From JAKJGA01 sp029554345 (GTDB lineage Bacteria; Spirochaetota; UBA4802; JAFGJZ01): a DNA stretch of 57,609 bases. This document shows, one piece after another, positions 47,583 through 55,114 of this stretch (within the stretch, counting starts at the first letter, position 1; each line of letters opens with the position of its first letter). Location: the NCBI GenBank assembly GCA_035395685.1, contig DAOPBR010000013.1, positions 1 to 57,609 of the forward strand, in the 5' to 3' direction. The translations under genes were made by a program, and so were the position numbers. The notes under the pieces were generated by a model. That model was not told the DNA's origin, searched no databases, and was given only the letters and a program-made list of their open reading frames with translations.

Positions 47583-48180
47583 TATATTCCTCTTTCAAAT
47601 AATTCTCAAACTGTTTGAGCGTTCTGTAAACCGAATCGGGCTGAAAACCTCTTGAAAAAAGAAATCTTCCGCACTTCGCGCGGTCAAATGATTTGTATTT
47701 TTTCTTGAGAAGACTAAGCATAGCCTCTTCGCAAGAATCCGCACCGAATATTTCTCTCACGGCACTTTTCGCTGTAGCGGGGTCAACCCCTCTCTGGCGC
47801 AGTCTGCTTTCCGCAAAAACTGATCCGTAGGACCGTTTTTTTAAATTTTCCGCAAGTCTGAATGCAAAATCATAGTCATTAATGTATTTGCGTTCATCAA
47901 GCTTTTTCATGACTAATTGGGCTGTTTTTTTTGAAAAACCTTTTTTTATCAGACTGCGTTTCACTTCTTCGGCTGAATGAATGTTTCTGAGATACCTCAA
48001 TGCCGCAAGATACGCCGAATAGTTATCCGATTCCGTTTTCAGTTCAGAATAATAATCTTCATCAATCTCGCTGCCGGCTTTCAGCTTCATGAAACGGCTT
48101 TCAACCGGAAGAACGAGCTTTTCGTTATCTATTGTAAGTCTGATGGATTCTTCTGAAAATTTTACGGAGATTATTTTCAT
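47563..48180 (-). CDS. recX: Regulatory protein RecX
   Basis: Start set at 48180 rather than 48270, because the longer frame would include the rpsI terminator. 205 residues. The central three-helix repeats AALRYLRNIHSAEEVKRSLIKKG, SKKTAQLVMKKLDERKYIND and YGSVFAESRLRQRGVD are the RecX tandem repeats. RecX limits RecA filaments. It lies upstream of and overlaps alaS. Confidence 0.88.
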   Translation of the reverse strand: MKIISVKFSEESIRLTIDNEKLVLPVESRFMKLKAGSEIDEDYYSELKTESDNYSAYLAALRYLRNIHSAEEVKRSLIKKGFSKKTAQLVMKKLDERKYINDYDFAFRLAENLKKRSYGSVFAESRLRQRGVDPATAKSAVREIFGADSCEEAMLSLLKKKYKSFDRAKCGRFLFSRGFQPDSVYRTLKQFENYLKEEYNESQRS

Positions 48181-48230
48181 CTTTTTATCAGGCTGAAGGA
48201 TTGTTTCAGGGTCAAGAATAAATAGGCATA

Positions 48231-48257
48231 AAAAAAGCCGGTCGAAACCGGCTTTTG
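48231..48257 (-). terminator. Rho-independent terminator of rplM-rpsI
   Basis: On the minus strand, AAAAGCCGGT-TTCG-ACCGGCTTTTTTT: a GC stem with a tight loop and a long U-run. It follows the rpsI stop by about 17 bp. Confidence 0.93.
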
Positions 48258-48273
48258 AATTGCAAAGCAATAA

Positions 48274-48666
48274 TCATCTTTTTGAGAACTGAAAGCTTTT
48301 TCTCGCTTTTTTGTGCCCGTATTTTTTTCTCTCAACTTTTCTCGCGTCACGTGTAAGGAAACCGCTTTCTCTGAGAGTCTTTTTCATTCTTTCGTCAAAA
48401 AGAACGAGGCATCTTGAAATGCCAAGTCTCATCGCACCGGCCTGACCGCTCCATCCGCCGCCTGTTACATAAGCGTCGATGTCGAAGCCCGCAAGTTTAT
48501 CAACAGCGCCAAGAGGCTGTTTGATAACGAGTTCGAGAGTCTGTCTTCTGAAATACTCGTTAAGAGGTTTTTTGTTTACCATGATGTTGCCCGAGCCGGG
48601 TTTCAAGTAAACTTTCGCGATTGAAGATTTTCTTCTTCCTGTTGCGTATAATTTAGCTGCCGCCAT
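48274..48666 (-). CDS. rpsI: 30S ribosomal protein S9
   Basis: 130 residues. ATGRRKSSIAKVYLKPGSG at the start and DARKVERKKYGHKKARKSFQFSKR at the end; the final SKR tail reaches the ribosomal P site. It follows rplM by 17 bp, the conserved L13-S9 pair, and ends at a clear terminator. Confidence 0.98.
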   Translation of the reverse strand: MAAAKLYATGRRKSSIAKVYLKPGSGNIMVNKKPLNEYFRRQTLELVIKQPLGAVDKLAGFDIDAYVTGGGWSGQAGAMRLGISRCLVLFDERMKKTLRESGFLTRDARKVERKKYGHKKARKSFQFSKR

Positions 48667-48683
48667 TTATATTACTCCATTAC

Positions 48684-49115
48684 TTAAATATCAAGTTTTT
48701 CGGGCTTCTGAGCCGCGTGAGGATGATCTTTTCCGGCATAAACCTTAAGATTGTTAGCAATCTGTTTGCCGAGAGGACCTTTAGGAAGCATTCCCTTGAC
48801 AGCGTGCTCGATGATAAATTCAGGCTTTTCAGCTCTGTATTTCTTAACGCTTCTGAATCTGTCTCCGCCGGGATAACCTGAATGAGAGAAATATTCTTTC
48901 TGATCTTCTTTTTTACCTGTTAGAGCCACTTTTTCGGCATTAATAACGACAACGAAATCACCCATGTCCATACTTGGTGTGAATTCAGGCTTGTTTTTGC
49001 CTTTGAGGATAGTCGCGATCTGGGTTGCAAGTCTGCCCAGAACTTTACCTTCAGCGTCTACAACATACCATTTTTTTGATATTTCAGACGCCTTCATAGA
49101 ATAACTTTTCTGCAT
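48684..49115 (-). CDS. rplM: 50S ribosomal protein L13
   Basis: Start set at 49115: AGGAG lies six bases before this ATG. 143 residues. KKWYVVDAEGKVLGRLATQIA, VVVINAEKVALTGKK, and AVKGMLPKGPLGKQ with LKVYAGKDHPHAAQKPE are canonical for L13. A TTGACA at 49203-49198 on the minus strand may be the -35 box of this operon, but the matching -10 is poor. Confidence 0.98.
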   Translation of the reverse strand: MQKSYSMKASEISKKWYVVDAEGKVLGRLATQIATILKGKNKPEFTPSMDMGDFVVVINAEKVALTGKKEDQKEYFSHSGYPGGDRFRSVKKYRAEKPEFIIEHAVKGMLPKGPLGKQIANNLKVYAGKDHPHAAQKPEKLDI

Positions 49116-49230
49116 AATAACTCCTGATATCTGCAATAAAGGAAAATTTCAATATTGATTGGGGTCAATAGTGACAAGCTATTTGGGAGTATGTAGTTGT
49201 CAAGAACTTTCCGCACGGAGGCGGAAAGGT

Positions 49231-49343
49231 TGCCCGCGAGATGGTCGAAGACCATAGCGGGAGAACGCAAGTATTTCCTCCGAGTTTGAGGTGTAAAGTT
49301 AATTTTCCGTTGCATTCGGAGCGAACAGGAGGTTCGCGGAGAA
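49231..49343. repeat. 113-bp direct repeat, copy 1
   Basis: Begins TGCCCGCGAGATGGTCGAAG and ends at CGCGGAGAA. Identical to 49522-49634 except for three substitutions. It contains the nested hairpin CCCGC...GGTC-GAA-GACC...GCGGG and GGAG/CTCC-rich inverted repeats in its second half. A 19-base element TTCCGCACGGAGGCGGAAA flanks it at 49209 and recurs at 49375. Confidence 0.9.
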
Positions 49344-49397
49344 ATACTAGAAGTATATTGAAAATATTGATAAATTCCGCACGGAGGCGGAAACCGA

Positions 49398-49521
49398 CGA
49401 GACGCTTTTATCGCGACTTTTATAATCAGGATGATGGATACGAGACTCTGCGCCACGATGGCGCGATAAAGAGTCGAGCAGTCGCTTGTTGAAGCGTCTC
49501 GTTTGTCGGGATCGTTCCGAC
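49398..49521. repeat. Multi-stem structured element, copy 1
   Basis: Nested stems: CGAGACGCTT 49398-49407 with AAGCGTCTCG 49492-49501; GCGACT 49413-49418 with AGTCGC 49480-49485; GACTCT 49443-49448 with AGAGTC 49470-49475; GCGCCA 49450-49455 with TGGCGC 49459-49464. A small hairpin GTCGG-GATCGTT-CCGAC follows (49505-49521). The second copy at 50267-50390 keeps every stem although the bases differ. Confidence 0.85.
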
Positions 49522-49634
49522 TGCCCGCGAGATGGTCGCAGACCATAGCGGGAGAACGCAAGCATTTCCTCCGAGTTTGAGGTGTAAAGTCAATTTTCCG
49601 TTGCATTCGGAGCGAACAGGAGGTTCGCGGAGAA
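49522..49634. repeat. 113-bp direct repeat, copy 2
   Basis: 110 of 113 bases identical to 49231-49343. It follows directly on the first multi-stem element. Confidence 0.9.
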
Positions 49635-49686
49635 TTAGCAATAATTTCATGAAACCGAGGGTAAAAGCTCCCTCACAAGGCTTCTT

Positions 49687-49752
49687 GCGATGCCTATTAC
49701 TGCAACCTCCTGTTGCGAATTGTAGGCATCGCTTTGCAGGGATCGTTCCTGC
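49687..49752. repeat. Related hairpin pair
   Basis: GCGATGCCTA (49687-49696) pairs with TAGGCATCGC (49723-49732), with an inner GCAAC/GTTGC stem. It is followed by GCAGG-GATCGTT-CCTGC (49736-49752). The loop GATCGTT is identical to the one at 49505-49521 while two stem pairs differ in compensated fashion. Confidence 0.75.
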
Positions 49753-49774
49753 TGCCTTATGGAGCCTATTTTCT

Positions 49775-49966
49775 GCCCAAGAGTTGGGCTTACTTCAAAG
49801 GGCATTTCATGCCCTTTGACCGGTAGATGCATGGTGTCATGCAATAAAATCAAAGGCTTCGCCTTTGAAATCCGGTTTGTCCGAGAGTCGGACGTGCTTC
49901 AAAGGGTGTTCCACACCCTTTACCCGGTTTTGTCCATTTCTTTTGCATCGCCCAAAAGAAATGGAC
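49775..49966. repeat. Tandem hairpin units with conserved GAG and TTC/TCC loops
   Basis: Unit 1: GCCCAA-GAG-TTGGGC (49775-49789), then AAAGGGCAT-TTC-ATGCCCTTT (49797-49817), then ACCGG. Unit 2: GTCCGA-GAG-TCGGAC (49879-49893), then AAAGGGTGT-TCC-ACACCCTTT (49901-49921), then CCCGG. Between them lies CAAAGGC-TTC-GCCTTTG (49851-49867). After them is a 14-bp stem 49932-49945/49953-49966. Stem changes between units are compensated. Confidence 0.85.
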
Positions 49967-50076
49967 GAAAGAAAAGGGCGCCGCTGCGCGGTGCTAATCG
50001 CGACAGAACTATCGCGCATTTCTTCGAAATGACTGCGATAGTCTGCGCTTATAATGTATTCGGCTTCGCCGAATGG

Positions 50077-50118
50077 TTTAGGTTTAATTAGTATCATTCA
50101 ATACATGCTTAAGCGCTA
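50077..50118. repeat. 42-bp flanking repeat, copy 1
   Basis: 34 of 42 positions match 50415-50456; the core is TATCATTCAATACATGCT. The two copies bracket the segment that carries the second multi-stem element. Confidence 0.7.
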
Positions 50119-50266
50119 GACTGCTTCTCTTCCTCTGCGCCAGGATGGCGCGAATCCAACGCGGACAGGAAGTCCGTAAGCGTTGGACAGAGAGATCCCA
50201 CTCCTGGCTCTTTGTCGGGCGAATTCCTCGCACCGGCTTTTCGCCGGATGCTGCGGTCGCCCGTTG

Positions 50267-50390
50267 CGAGGCGCTTTATTGCAAACTTTGAGCCATCACG
50301 ATGATGGCAACGAGACTCTGTGCCAGGACGGCACAAAAAGAGTCGAGCAGTTTGCGTGTGAAGCGCCTCGATGGCGGTTCTCGTACCGCC
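50267..50390. repeat. Multi-stem structured element, copy 2
   Basis: Stems: CGAGGCGCTT 50267-50276 with AAGCGCCTCG 50361-50370; GCAAACT 50281-50287 with AGTTTGC 50349-50355; GACTCT 50313-50318 with AGAGTC 50339-50344; GTGCC 50320-50324 with GGCAC 50330-50334. Trailing hairpin GGCGGT/ACCGCC (50373-50390). Compared with copy 1 the outer, second and apical stems all changed on both sides. Confidence 0.85.
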
Positions 50391-50414
50391 TTAGTGTCCG
50401 ACTGCGTCGGACGA

Positions 50415-50456
50415 TTTAGGTGTTCTTGGTATCATTTAATACATGCTGAAGCATTA
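50415..50456. repeat. 42-bp flanking repeat, copy 2
   Basis: See 50077-50118. It is followed at 50472-50537 by an imperfect inverted repeat (GCCCTCTCCC/GGGTGAGGGC) enclosing a TTGGC-TTC-GCCAA hairpin. Confidence 0.7.
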
Positions 50457-50876
50457 AAATAATGATAGAAAGCCCTCTCCCGGGAAAGGTTTTTCTTTTT
50501 TGGCTTCGCCAACTTTCGTCTCATTCTGGGTGAGGGCGCACGTAATATTTTCTATGGTGGGGTTGCTTATTTTGGATTTGACTTTTTCGGAAAGATTACT
50601 CATAAAGATTTTAATGGTCATGGAGCTGTGATTTTTTCGGTTCGACGGTGAAAATTGATGAGGCATGAGAGAGGACAGAGGAAAGGGATTTGAAGGAAAT
50701 AATCGATCCTTTTGATCGCATTTGAATTGCGTGTATTACTTGAAATTGGAATGATATACGCAATGCACATATCATTCCAAATCGGGATGTTTTGCGCATT
50801 GCGTATATATGTAGTTGTGCGAAACGGCCAATAAAACTTTTCCGGCGCGTCCGTGCGCCGGTTTTGAGGAGATGAA

Positions 50877-51902
50877 ATGAACTGTAAAAAGAGTACAATA
50901 TTGATCACATGTATCAGTCTTATATTCCTTTTCAATTGTAGCAAGAAAACTGAAGACATGTCAATATTTGACTATCTGGAGCAACCAGAAGAGAACTGGA
51001 ATATCGGCGTTACTGCTCTCATTCTATCGAAAGACATTTATCCAGACATTGAATTTTCACAATATACGAATATAATTGAAGGCATTGCCGCAAGAGTGCA
51101 AGTTTATGTAAAAGATAGAACAGACCCGGAATATAGAATCGCGGCAATAAACACGGTTCTTTTCCGTGAATATGGCTTTAGTTATGATACAGATGATTTT
51201 TTAGGGCGAAAGCCTTATAATCATTTTATTTCAAGCGTATTGGATCGCCGAAAAGGTGTCTGTACTTCATTACCTTTGCTTTATATGATTGTCGCTGAGA
51301 AGTTAGGGTATCCGATATACGCGGTAGAGGCGCCAGATCATACTTTTTGCAGATATGTATTAGAGAATGGAAAATATCTCAATATTGAAGTAACGAGCGG
51401 TGGCGGAGAAGTGCCCGATCTTTTTTACGTTGATGACATGCATATTCCAAAGCAGGCTTTTAAAAATGGCGTATATATGCGAACCTTGTCTAAAAAGGAA
51501 TACATCGGTTCACTGTTGCATAAAAATGCTGTATCTTATATGATAAAGGGCGATTTCAAAACTGCTATTAAATATCTTGAAAAATCCGTCGGCCTTCATC
51601 CAAAGAATTCACATAATCATAAAGTTTTGGCTCATTGCTATGGTAAAATATGCAATAGTCTTGAATCGCCCAAAGAAAGAAAGCCTTATTATTTCAGGGC
51701 AATAGAACATGAAAAGATAGCCGAAAATCTTGGCAGTGCTCCGCCGACTCCTGAAGATTACTGGAAAACTGCGGTACAAGGAAATAATACAGAAGGCATG
51801 AAAACAATTGAGAAAACCGATGGTGTGAAAATTTCTGAAGATCGGTCATATACACGAAGACTAAAAGAACTGGAGGTTAAATATCATGACTACTTTGAAT
51901 AG
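50877..51902 (+). CDS. Transglutaminase-like lipoprotein with TPR-like region
   Basis: 341 residues. Lipoprotein signal ends LFNC21. The middle carries a transglutaminase/SirB1-like triad: C129 (RRKGVCTSLPLLYMI), H155 (APDHTFCRY) and E171 (YLNIEVTSGG). Residues about 215-285 look like TPR helices (AVSYMIKGDFKTAIKYLEKS, NSHNHKVLAHCYGKI). Family members include proteases and amide-bond-forming enzymes; the activity here is unknown. GAGGAG precedes the ATG. It overlaps the RHS-tip gene by 17 bp, so the two are coupled. A near copy in cassette 3 is frameshifted. Confidence 0.8.
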   Translation: MNCKKSTILITCISLIFLFNCSKKTEDMSIFDYLEQPEENWNIGVTALILSKDIYPDIEFSQYTNIIEGIAARVQVYVKDRTDPEYRIAAINTVLFREYGFSYDTDDFLGRKPYNHFISSVLDRRKGVCTSLPLLYMIVAEKLGYPIYAVEAPDHTFCRYVLENGKYLNIEVTSGGGEVPDLFYVDDMHIPKQAFKNGVYMRTLSKKEYIGSLLHKNAVSYMIKGDFKTAIKYLEKSVGLHPKNSHNHKVLAHCYGKICNSLESPKERKPYYFRAIEHEKIAENLGSAPPTPEDYWKTAVQGNNTEGMKTIEKTDGVKISEDRSYTRRLKELEVKYHDYFE

Positions 51903-52644
51903 GTTGCTGATATTTCTGTTAATACTGGCTTTTCCCTGTGTAGTATACAGCAGATACTATGATTCCCGAATTGGGAAATGGGTCAGTCCTGATCCGATTT
52001 TAGATGAGTATCTGCCGAACGTACAGGACAGATTGGATGCCAAAAAAGCAGGAAAGGAATTTAATCCTGCAGAAGTGCTCAAAGGTCATGGAGGGGTTTA
52101 TAATCCTGTAAATCTTAATCTTTATCACTATGCAGGTAATAACCCGGTGAGATATGTTGACCCAGATGGCAATGCTCTTCTTGATACTGGAATCACTTTA
52201 AAAAAGGGAGATACTGTTCCGGTTGGTTGGGTTTTCCAAAGCAAAAGTTTCGGCTTTGACAGTATTTTTTATAAACCAGGGCCTCGCTGGGTTGCTCAAA
52301 AGAATAGAAGTTCTTTGCAGATAAATAATGGTAAAAGTATAATCGAGCTTGCAGACAAATGGAAATCCGCTACTTCAAGAATTAATTCTGGCGATAAAAC
52401 TACATCGATAACGATAATCGCATCAAGCACTGGGAAGATAGACGATGAAGGCAATGCAATTTATAATCTTTCAGTAACAATTCAAGAAGGTAAAAAATCT
52501 GAAACAACAAGTCTGTATTTTTTTACTGCCAAAGATAAATTGACAAGTGAAGCTATTATCAAAGAAGATGTTTCAAAATTAATGAATAACATAAGTGGTT
52601 CTACTCAGAAACCAGTGGAGGTCAAAGTTGAAGACAAACGTTAA
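51886..52644 (+). CDS. Secreted RHS tip with variable C-terminal domain
   Basis: 252 residues. A signal peptide (1-22, ends VVYS) leads straight into the end of an RHS repeat core: RYYDSRIGKWVSPDPILDEY, then LNLYHYAGNNPVRYVDPDGN, reaching about residue 95. Full RHS proteins carry this core before a toxic tip; here the long repeat shell is missing. The remaining 155 residues match no family I know and differ from the cassette 3 copy mostly at 100-150. GGAGG precedes the ATG. It is tightly coupled to a small lipoprotein, as toxin and immunity genes are. Confidence 0.78.
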   Translation: MTTLNRLLIFLLILAFPCVVYSRYYDSRIGKWVSPDPILDEYLPNVQDRLDAKKAGKEFNPAEVLKGHGGVYNPVNLNLYHYAGNNPVRYVDPDGNALLDTGITLKKGDTVPVGWVFQSKSFGFDSIFYKPGPRWVAQKNRSSLQINNGKSIIELADKWKSATSRINSGDKTTSITIIASSTGKIDDEGNAIYNLSVTIQEGKKSETTSLYFFTAKDKLTSEAIIKEDVSKLMNNISGSTQKPVEVKVEDKR

Positions 52645-53047
52645 AAATATTCTATTTGCATTATTTTTGACATTTTTGGGGGGCTGTTCGCAATTTAACA
52701 ACTCGAAAAGTGATGCCGAGTTAGTAAATATTATCAAGACTGAAGATTTAGATCAGCAAAGTTACAAGAATGGAAATATATATTTGATTCCAGAAAAAAA
52801 AGGGGATAATGTATCATACTATATACAAACTAAAGATTCGGGACTAGGTTTTATTGTCAATAAAGAGTCATACGTTCAAGCATTTAATTGTGAAAAGGAG
52901 TTTGCAGATAAACGAATAAACACACTGTTTAAATTTGAAGACAATATATATTTTTGGGAAATTGATAATGGCAAAGAGATAATTACAATAAAACTTAATA
53001 ATGAAGATAACTCTGATTTTGAAATAATAAAATCAAAAAGAGAATGA
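52628..53047 (+). CDS. Small lipoprotein, possible immunity partner (TTG start)
   Basis: The likely start is TTG 52628, with GGAGG seven bases before it; the product is then 139 residues with a clear lipoprotein signal ending FLGGC. It overlaps the RHS-tip gene by 17 bp. The mature part is acidic and polar and ends NSDFEIIKSKRE. The cassette 3 copy has the same frame, start and ending but about half the residues differ. No family recognised. An envelope-anchored immunity or chaperone role for the RHS tip is inference from context. Confidence 0.7.
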   Translation: MKTNVKNILFALFLTFLGGCSQFNNSKSDAELVNIIKTEDLDQQSYKNGNIYLIPEKKGDNVSYYIQTKDSGLGFIVNKESYVQAFNCEKEFADKRINTLFKFEDNIYFWEIDNGKEIITIKLNNEDNSDFEIIKSKRE

Positions 53048-53109
53048 TTTCCCAGCCTGCGCACGTCCTGTGCTTCGGCTGGAATAAACTGGTTGCTATT
53101 GGCCGCATC

Positions 53110-53206
53110 GCACAACAGCGTGTAGCCGGTTCGGGCGTAGTACCGCCCTCTCCCAAATTGCCTACGCTGCGCTCCGGCAACTTCGGCTACACGCGGGACG
53201 TTATAC
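53110..53206 (+). other. attC: attC-like recombination site of cassette 1
   Basis: R'' GCACAAC (53110-53116), L'' GCGTGTAGCC (53118-53127), L' GGCTACACGC (53185-53194), R' GTTATAC (53200-53206). The spacer between R'' and L'' is one base, and between L' and R' five bases, the asymmetry that marks the strand used by the integrase. A G/C-rich hairpin occupies the centre. A near copy is at 56325-56421. Confidence 0.8.
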
Positions 53207-54025
53207 GACATGGGGGGCAAAAACACGGCGCTTCCATGCGCCGATCTTAGGGGAAAGCTTCGAAGCTTTTATAAAAAAATGAGGTGATTCAAGGATGGAT
53301 AGAAATGAAATAATAGATAAAGCTTTGGAGCTTCAAGGATTTAATTTTAAGTTTAATACTAAACCCTTAATAATTGGTGGATTAGCTATGGAATACTATG
53401 GATTAAGGAAAAGAGGCCAAGATATCGATCTTATTATTACAAATGATGACTACAAAGATTTATCAAAAAAGTATCCTAACAACAAAAAAGACATATGGGG
53501 AGACCTAGGAGTTGTAATTAATGGTTTTGAAATATGGAGAAGCATTGCATTGTTGGATTATTATTTTTATGCTGAAGGATCTATAGAATATAGTGATTAT
53601 AAAGTAGTCTCGTTTGATAGGTTATTTTTTATGAGAGCATTAGCCTTAGGAGTAGAGAAATATAAAAATGATTTTGAATTAATGAAACAGCATTTACTAA
53701 AACGCCAGCCAATTGACTTTATAGAATACCAGAATAAACATATTGAAAAGTATAAATCTGTTCCTGGTGGTATTATATTTAATGACGAATATTAAAAAAA
53801 CTGTAAGGCCTCAGCATCCTTGCTGCTCTGACTTCGCCGGGCCACCCCACGTCGTATAACACCGAGTTTGAGCTTACGGGGCGCGGCTTTTCGAAGATGA
53901 TTATTCGAAGATGCAGACCAATTCACGGTGTTTATCAAGGAAGCTGATTCATGAGGCTAGCGCGCCCACATTGGTTCGTCAAGCGCTGTAACGCTAGACT
54001 CACCAACGTCTCAAACTCGGAAACG
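53201..54025 (+). mobile_element. Integron-type cassette 2 (nucleotidyltransferase-like gene)
   Basis: 825 bp between GTTATAC (53200) and GTTGTGC (54025). Its first 18 bases are complementary to 53843-53860 (16 of 18), just before and including the R'' of its attC. The leader again carries a GC hairpin (CGGCGC-TTCCAT-GCGCCG) and the palindrome AAAGCTTCGAAGCTTT. Confidence 0.78.
53295..53795 (+). CDS. Nucleotidyltransferase-like protein
   Basis: 166 residues. The KPLIIGGLAMEYYGLRKRGQ segment followed by DIDLIIT (about 24-50) has the nucleotidyltransferase layout: GG, then a helix, then D-x-D. This is seen in MNT/AbiEii-type antitoxin or toxin proteins and in nucleotidyltransferase-fold relatives. 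AT-rich compared with the chromosomal genes. It has its own ribosome site. No partner gene lies in the same cassette, although an R-x4-H protein is in cassette 4. Confidence 0.72.
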   Translation: MDRNEIIDKALELQGFNFKFNTKPLIIGGLAMEYYGLRKRGQDIDLIITNDDYKDLSKKYPNNKKDIWGDLGVVINGFEIWRSIALLDYYFYAEGSIEYSDYKVVSFDRLFFMRALALGVEKYKNDFELMKQHLLKRQPIDFIEYQNKHIEKYKSVPGGIIFNDEY

Positions 54026-54031
54026 TTGTGC
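53854..54031 (+). other. attC: attC-like recombination site of cassette 2
   Basis: R'' GTATAAC (53854-53860), L'' CCGAGTTTGAG (53862-53872), L' CTCAAACTCGG (54010-54020), R' GTTGTGC (54025-54031). It is 178 bases, long for an attC, with a further inner inverted repeat CTAGCG/CGCTAG and a doubled TTCGAAGAT. Confidence 0.72.
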
Positions 54032-54087
54032 GAAACGGCCAATAAAACTTTTCCGGCGCGTCCGTGCGCCGGTTTTGAGGAGATGAA

Positions 54088-55114
54088 ATGAACTGTAAAA
54101 AGAGTACAATATTGATCACATGTATCAGTCTTATATTCCTTTTCAATTGTAGCAAGAAAACTGAAGACGTGTCAATATTTGAATATTTGGAACAACCTGA
54201 AGAGAAATGGAACATTGGAATTGTGGCTCTCATCCTTTCAAAAGAAATTTACCCTGATATCGAATTTTCAAAATATATGAAAATAATTGACAGTATCGCA
54301 TCAAGGGTTCAGCTTCATGTCAAAGATAGAACAGACCCGGTATATAGAATCGCGGCAATAAACACTGTTCTTTTCCGAGAATATGGCTTCAGTTATGACA
54401 AAGACGACTTTTTAGGCCGTAAGCCTTATAATCATTTTATTTCAAGTGTATTGGATCGGAAAAAAGGCGTATGTACCTCATTACCTTTGCTTTACATGAT
54501 TGTTGCTGAGAAGTTAGGGTATCCAATATATGCTGTAGAGGCCCCAGATCATACTTTTTGCAGATATGTGTTAAATGATGGAACATATTATAACATTGAA
54601 GTAACAAGCGGAGGTGGAGAAGTGCCTGATCTTTTTTACATTGATGACATGCATATTCCAAAGCAGGCTTTTACAAATGGCGTATATATGCGAACCCTGT
54701 CTAAAAAAGGAATATATCGGTTCACTGTTGCATAAAAATGCTGTATCTTATATGATAAAGGGAGATTTCAAAACTGCTATTAAATATCTTGAAAAATCCG
54801 TCGGCCTTCATCCAAAGAATTCACATAATCATAAAGTTTTGGCTCATTGCTATGGTAAAATATGCAATAGTCTTGAATCGCCCAAAGAAAGAAAGCCTTA
54901 TTATTTCAGGGCAATAGAACATGAAAAGATAGCCGAAAATCTTGGCAGTGCTCCGCCGACTCCTGAAGATTACTGGAAAACTGCGGTACAAGGAAATAAT
55001 ACAGAAGGCATGAAAACAATTGAGAAAACCGATGGTGTGAAAATTTCTGAAGATCGGTCATATACACGAAGACTAAAAGAACTGGAGGTTAAATATCATG
55101 ACTACTTTGAATAG
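54088..55114 (+). pseudogene. Frameshifted copy of the transglutaminase-like lipoprotein gene
   Basis: The frame starts like the intact gene (LFNC lipobox; KGVC, PDHTF and NIEVT triad residues kept). A run of six A at 54703-54708, five in cassette 1 (51492-51496), shifts the frame; the product stops at 54735 after 215 residues. The rest, almost identical to cassette 1, continues in another frame to 55114. The lipobox and triad stay intact, so a truncated product could still act. Slippage at A6 could also restore some full-length protein. It could be a sequencing error. Confidence 0.8.

Larger units (their letters stand above)
49116..50814. repeat. 1.7-kb intergenic region of repeats and hairpins
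   Basis: No convincing gene: the ORFs here lack ribosome sites and family motifs and follow the repeats in several frames. The region is packed with direct repeats and inverted repeats, many of short stem and tight loop (TTC, GAG, GATCGTT). Several occur in two copies with compensated base changes. It lies between rplM (reading away) and the first cassette. Separate elements are listed below. Confidence 0.85.
50815..53200 (+). mobile_element. Integron-type cassette 1 (three genes)
   Basis: Bounded by G^TT core sites: GTTGTGC at 50814 and GTTATAC at 53200. 2386 bp, one transglutaminase-like lipoprotein gene, one RHS-tip gene and one small lipoprotein gene, then an attC-like site. Identity with cassette 3 begins exactly at the GTT core (50814 and 54025) and not before it, which supports a recombination junction. 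Its first 20 bases are complementary to 53097-53116 (18 of 20). The 5' leader holds the hairpin CCGGCGC-GTCCGT-GCGCCGG. Upstream of the junction I see no integrase, only an inverted repeat (50754-50766/50796-50808) that lacks a proper R'' box. Confidence 0.8.

Noticed and set aside
49231..49634. Insertion sequence bounded by the 113-bp repeats
   Set aside because: No transposase lies between them, and the repeats are direct and internally structured rather than terminal inverted repeats.
49200..50460. CRISPR array
   Set aside because: Repeats are irregular in length and spacing, internally palindromic, and there are no unique spacers of constant size or cas genes.
49094..50666. Several overlapping ORFs of 60-170 codons on both strands between rplM and the first cassette
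   Set aside because: They run through repeats and hairpins, exist in several frames at once, lack ribosome sites and show no family motifs. Repeat copies translate into the same meaningless peptides.
54614..55114. Separate gene for the C-terminal half of the second transglutaminase-like protein
   Set aside because: It is the downstream part of the frameshifted copy; cassette 1 shows the intact frame, and this part has no ribosome site of its own.
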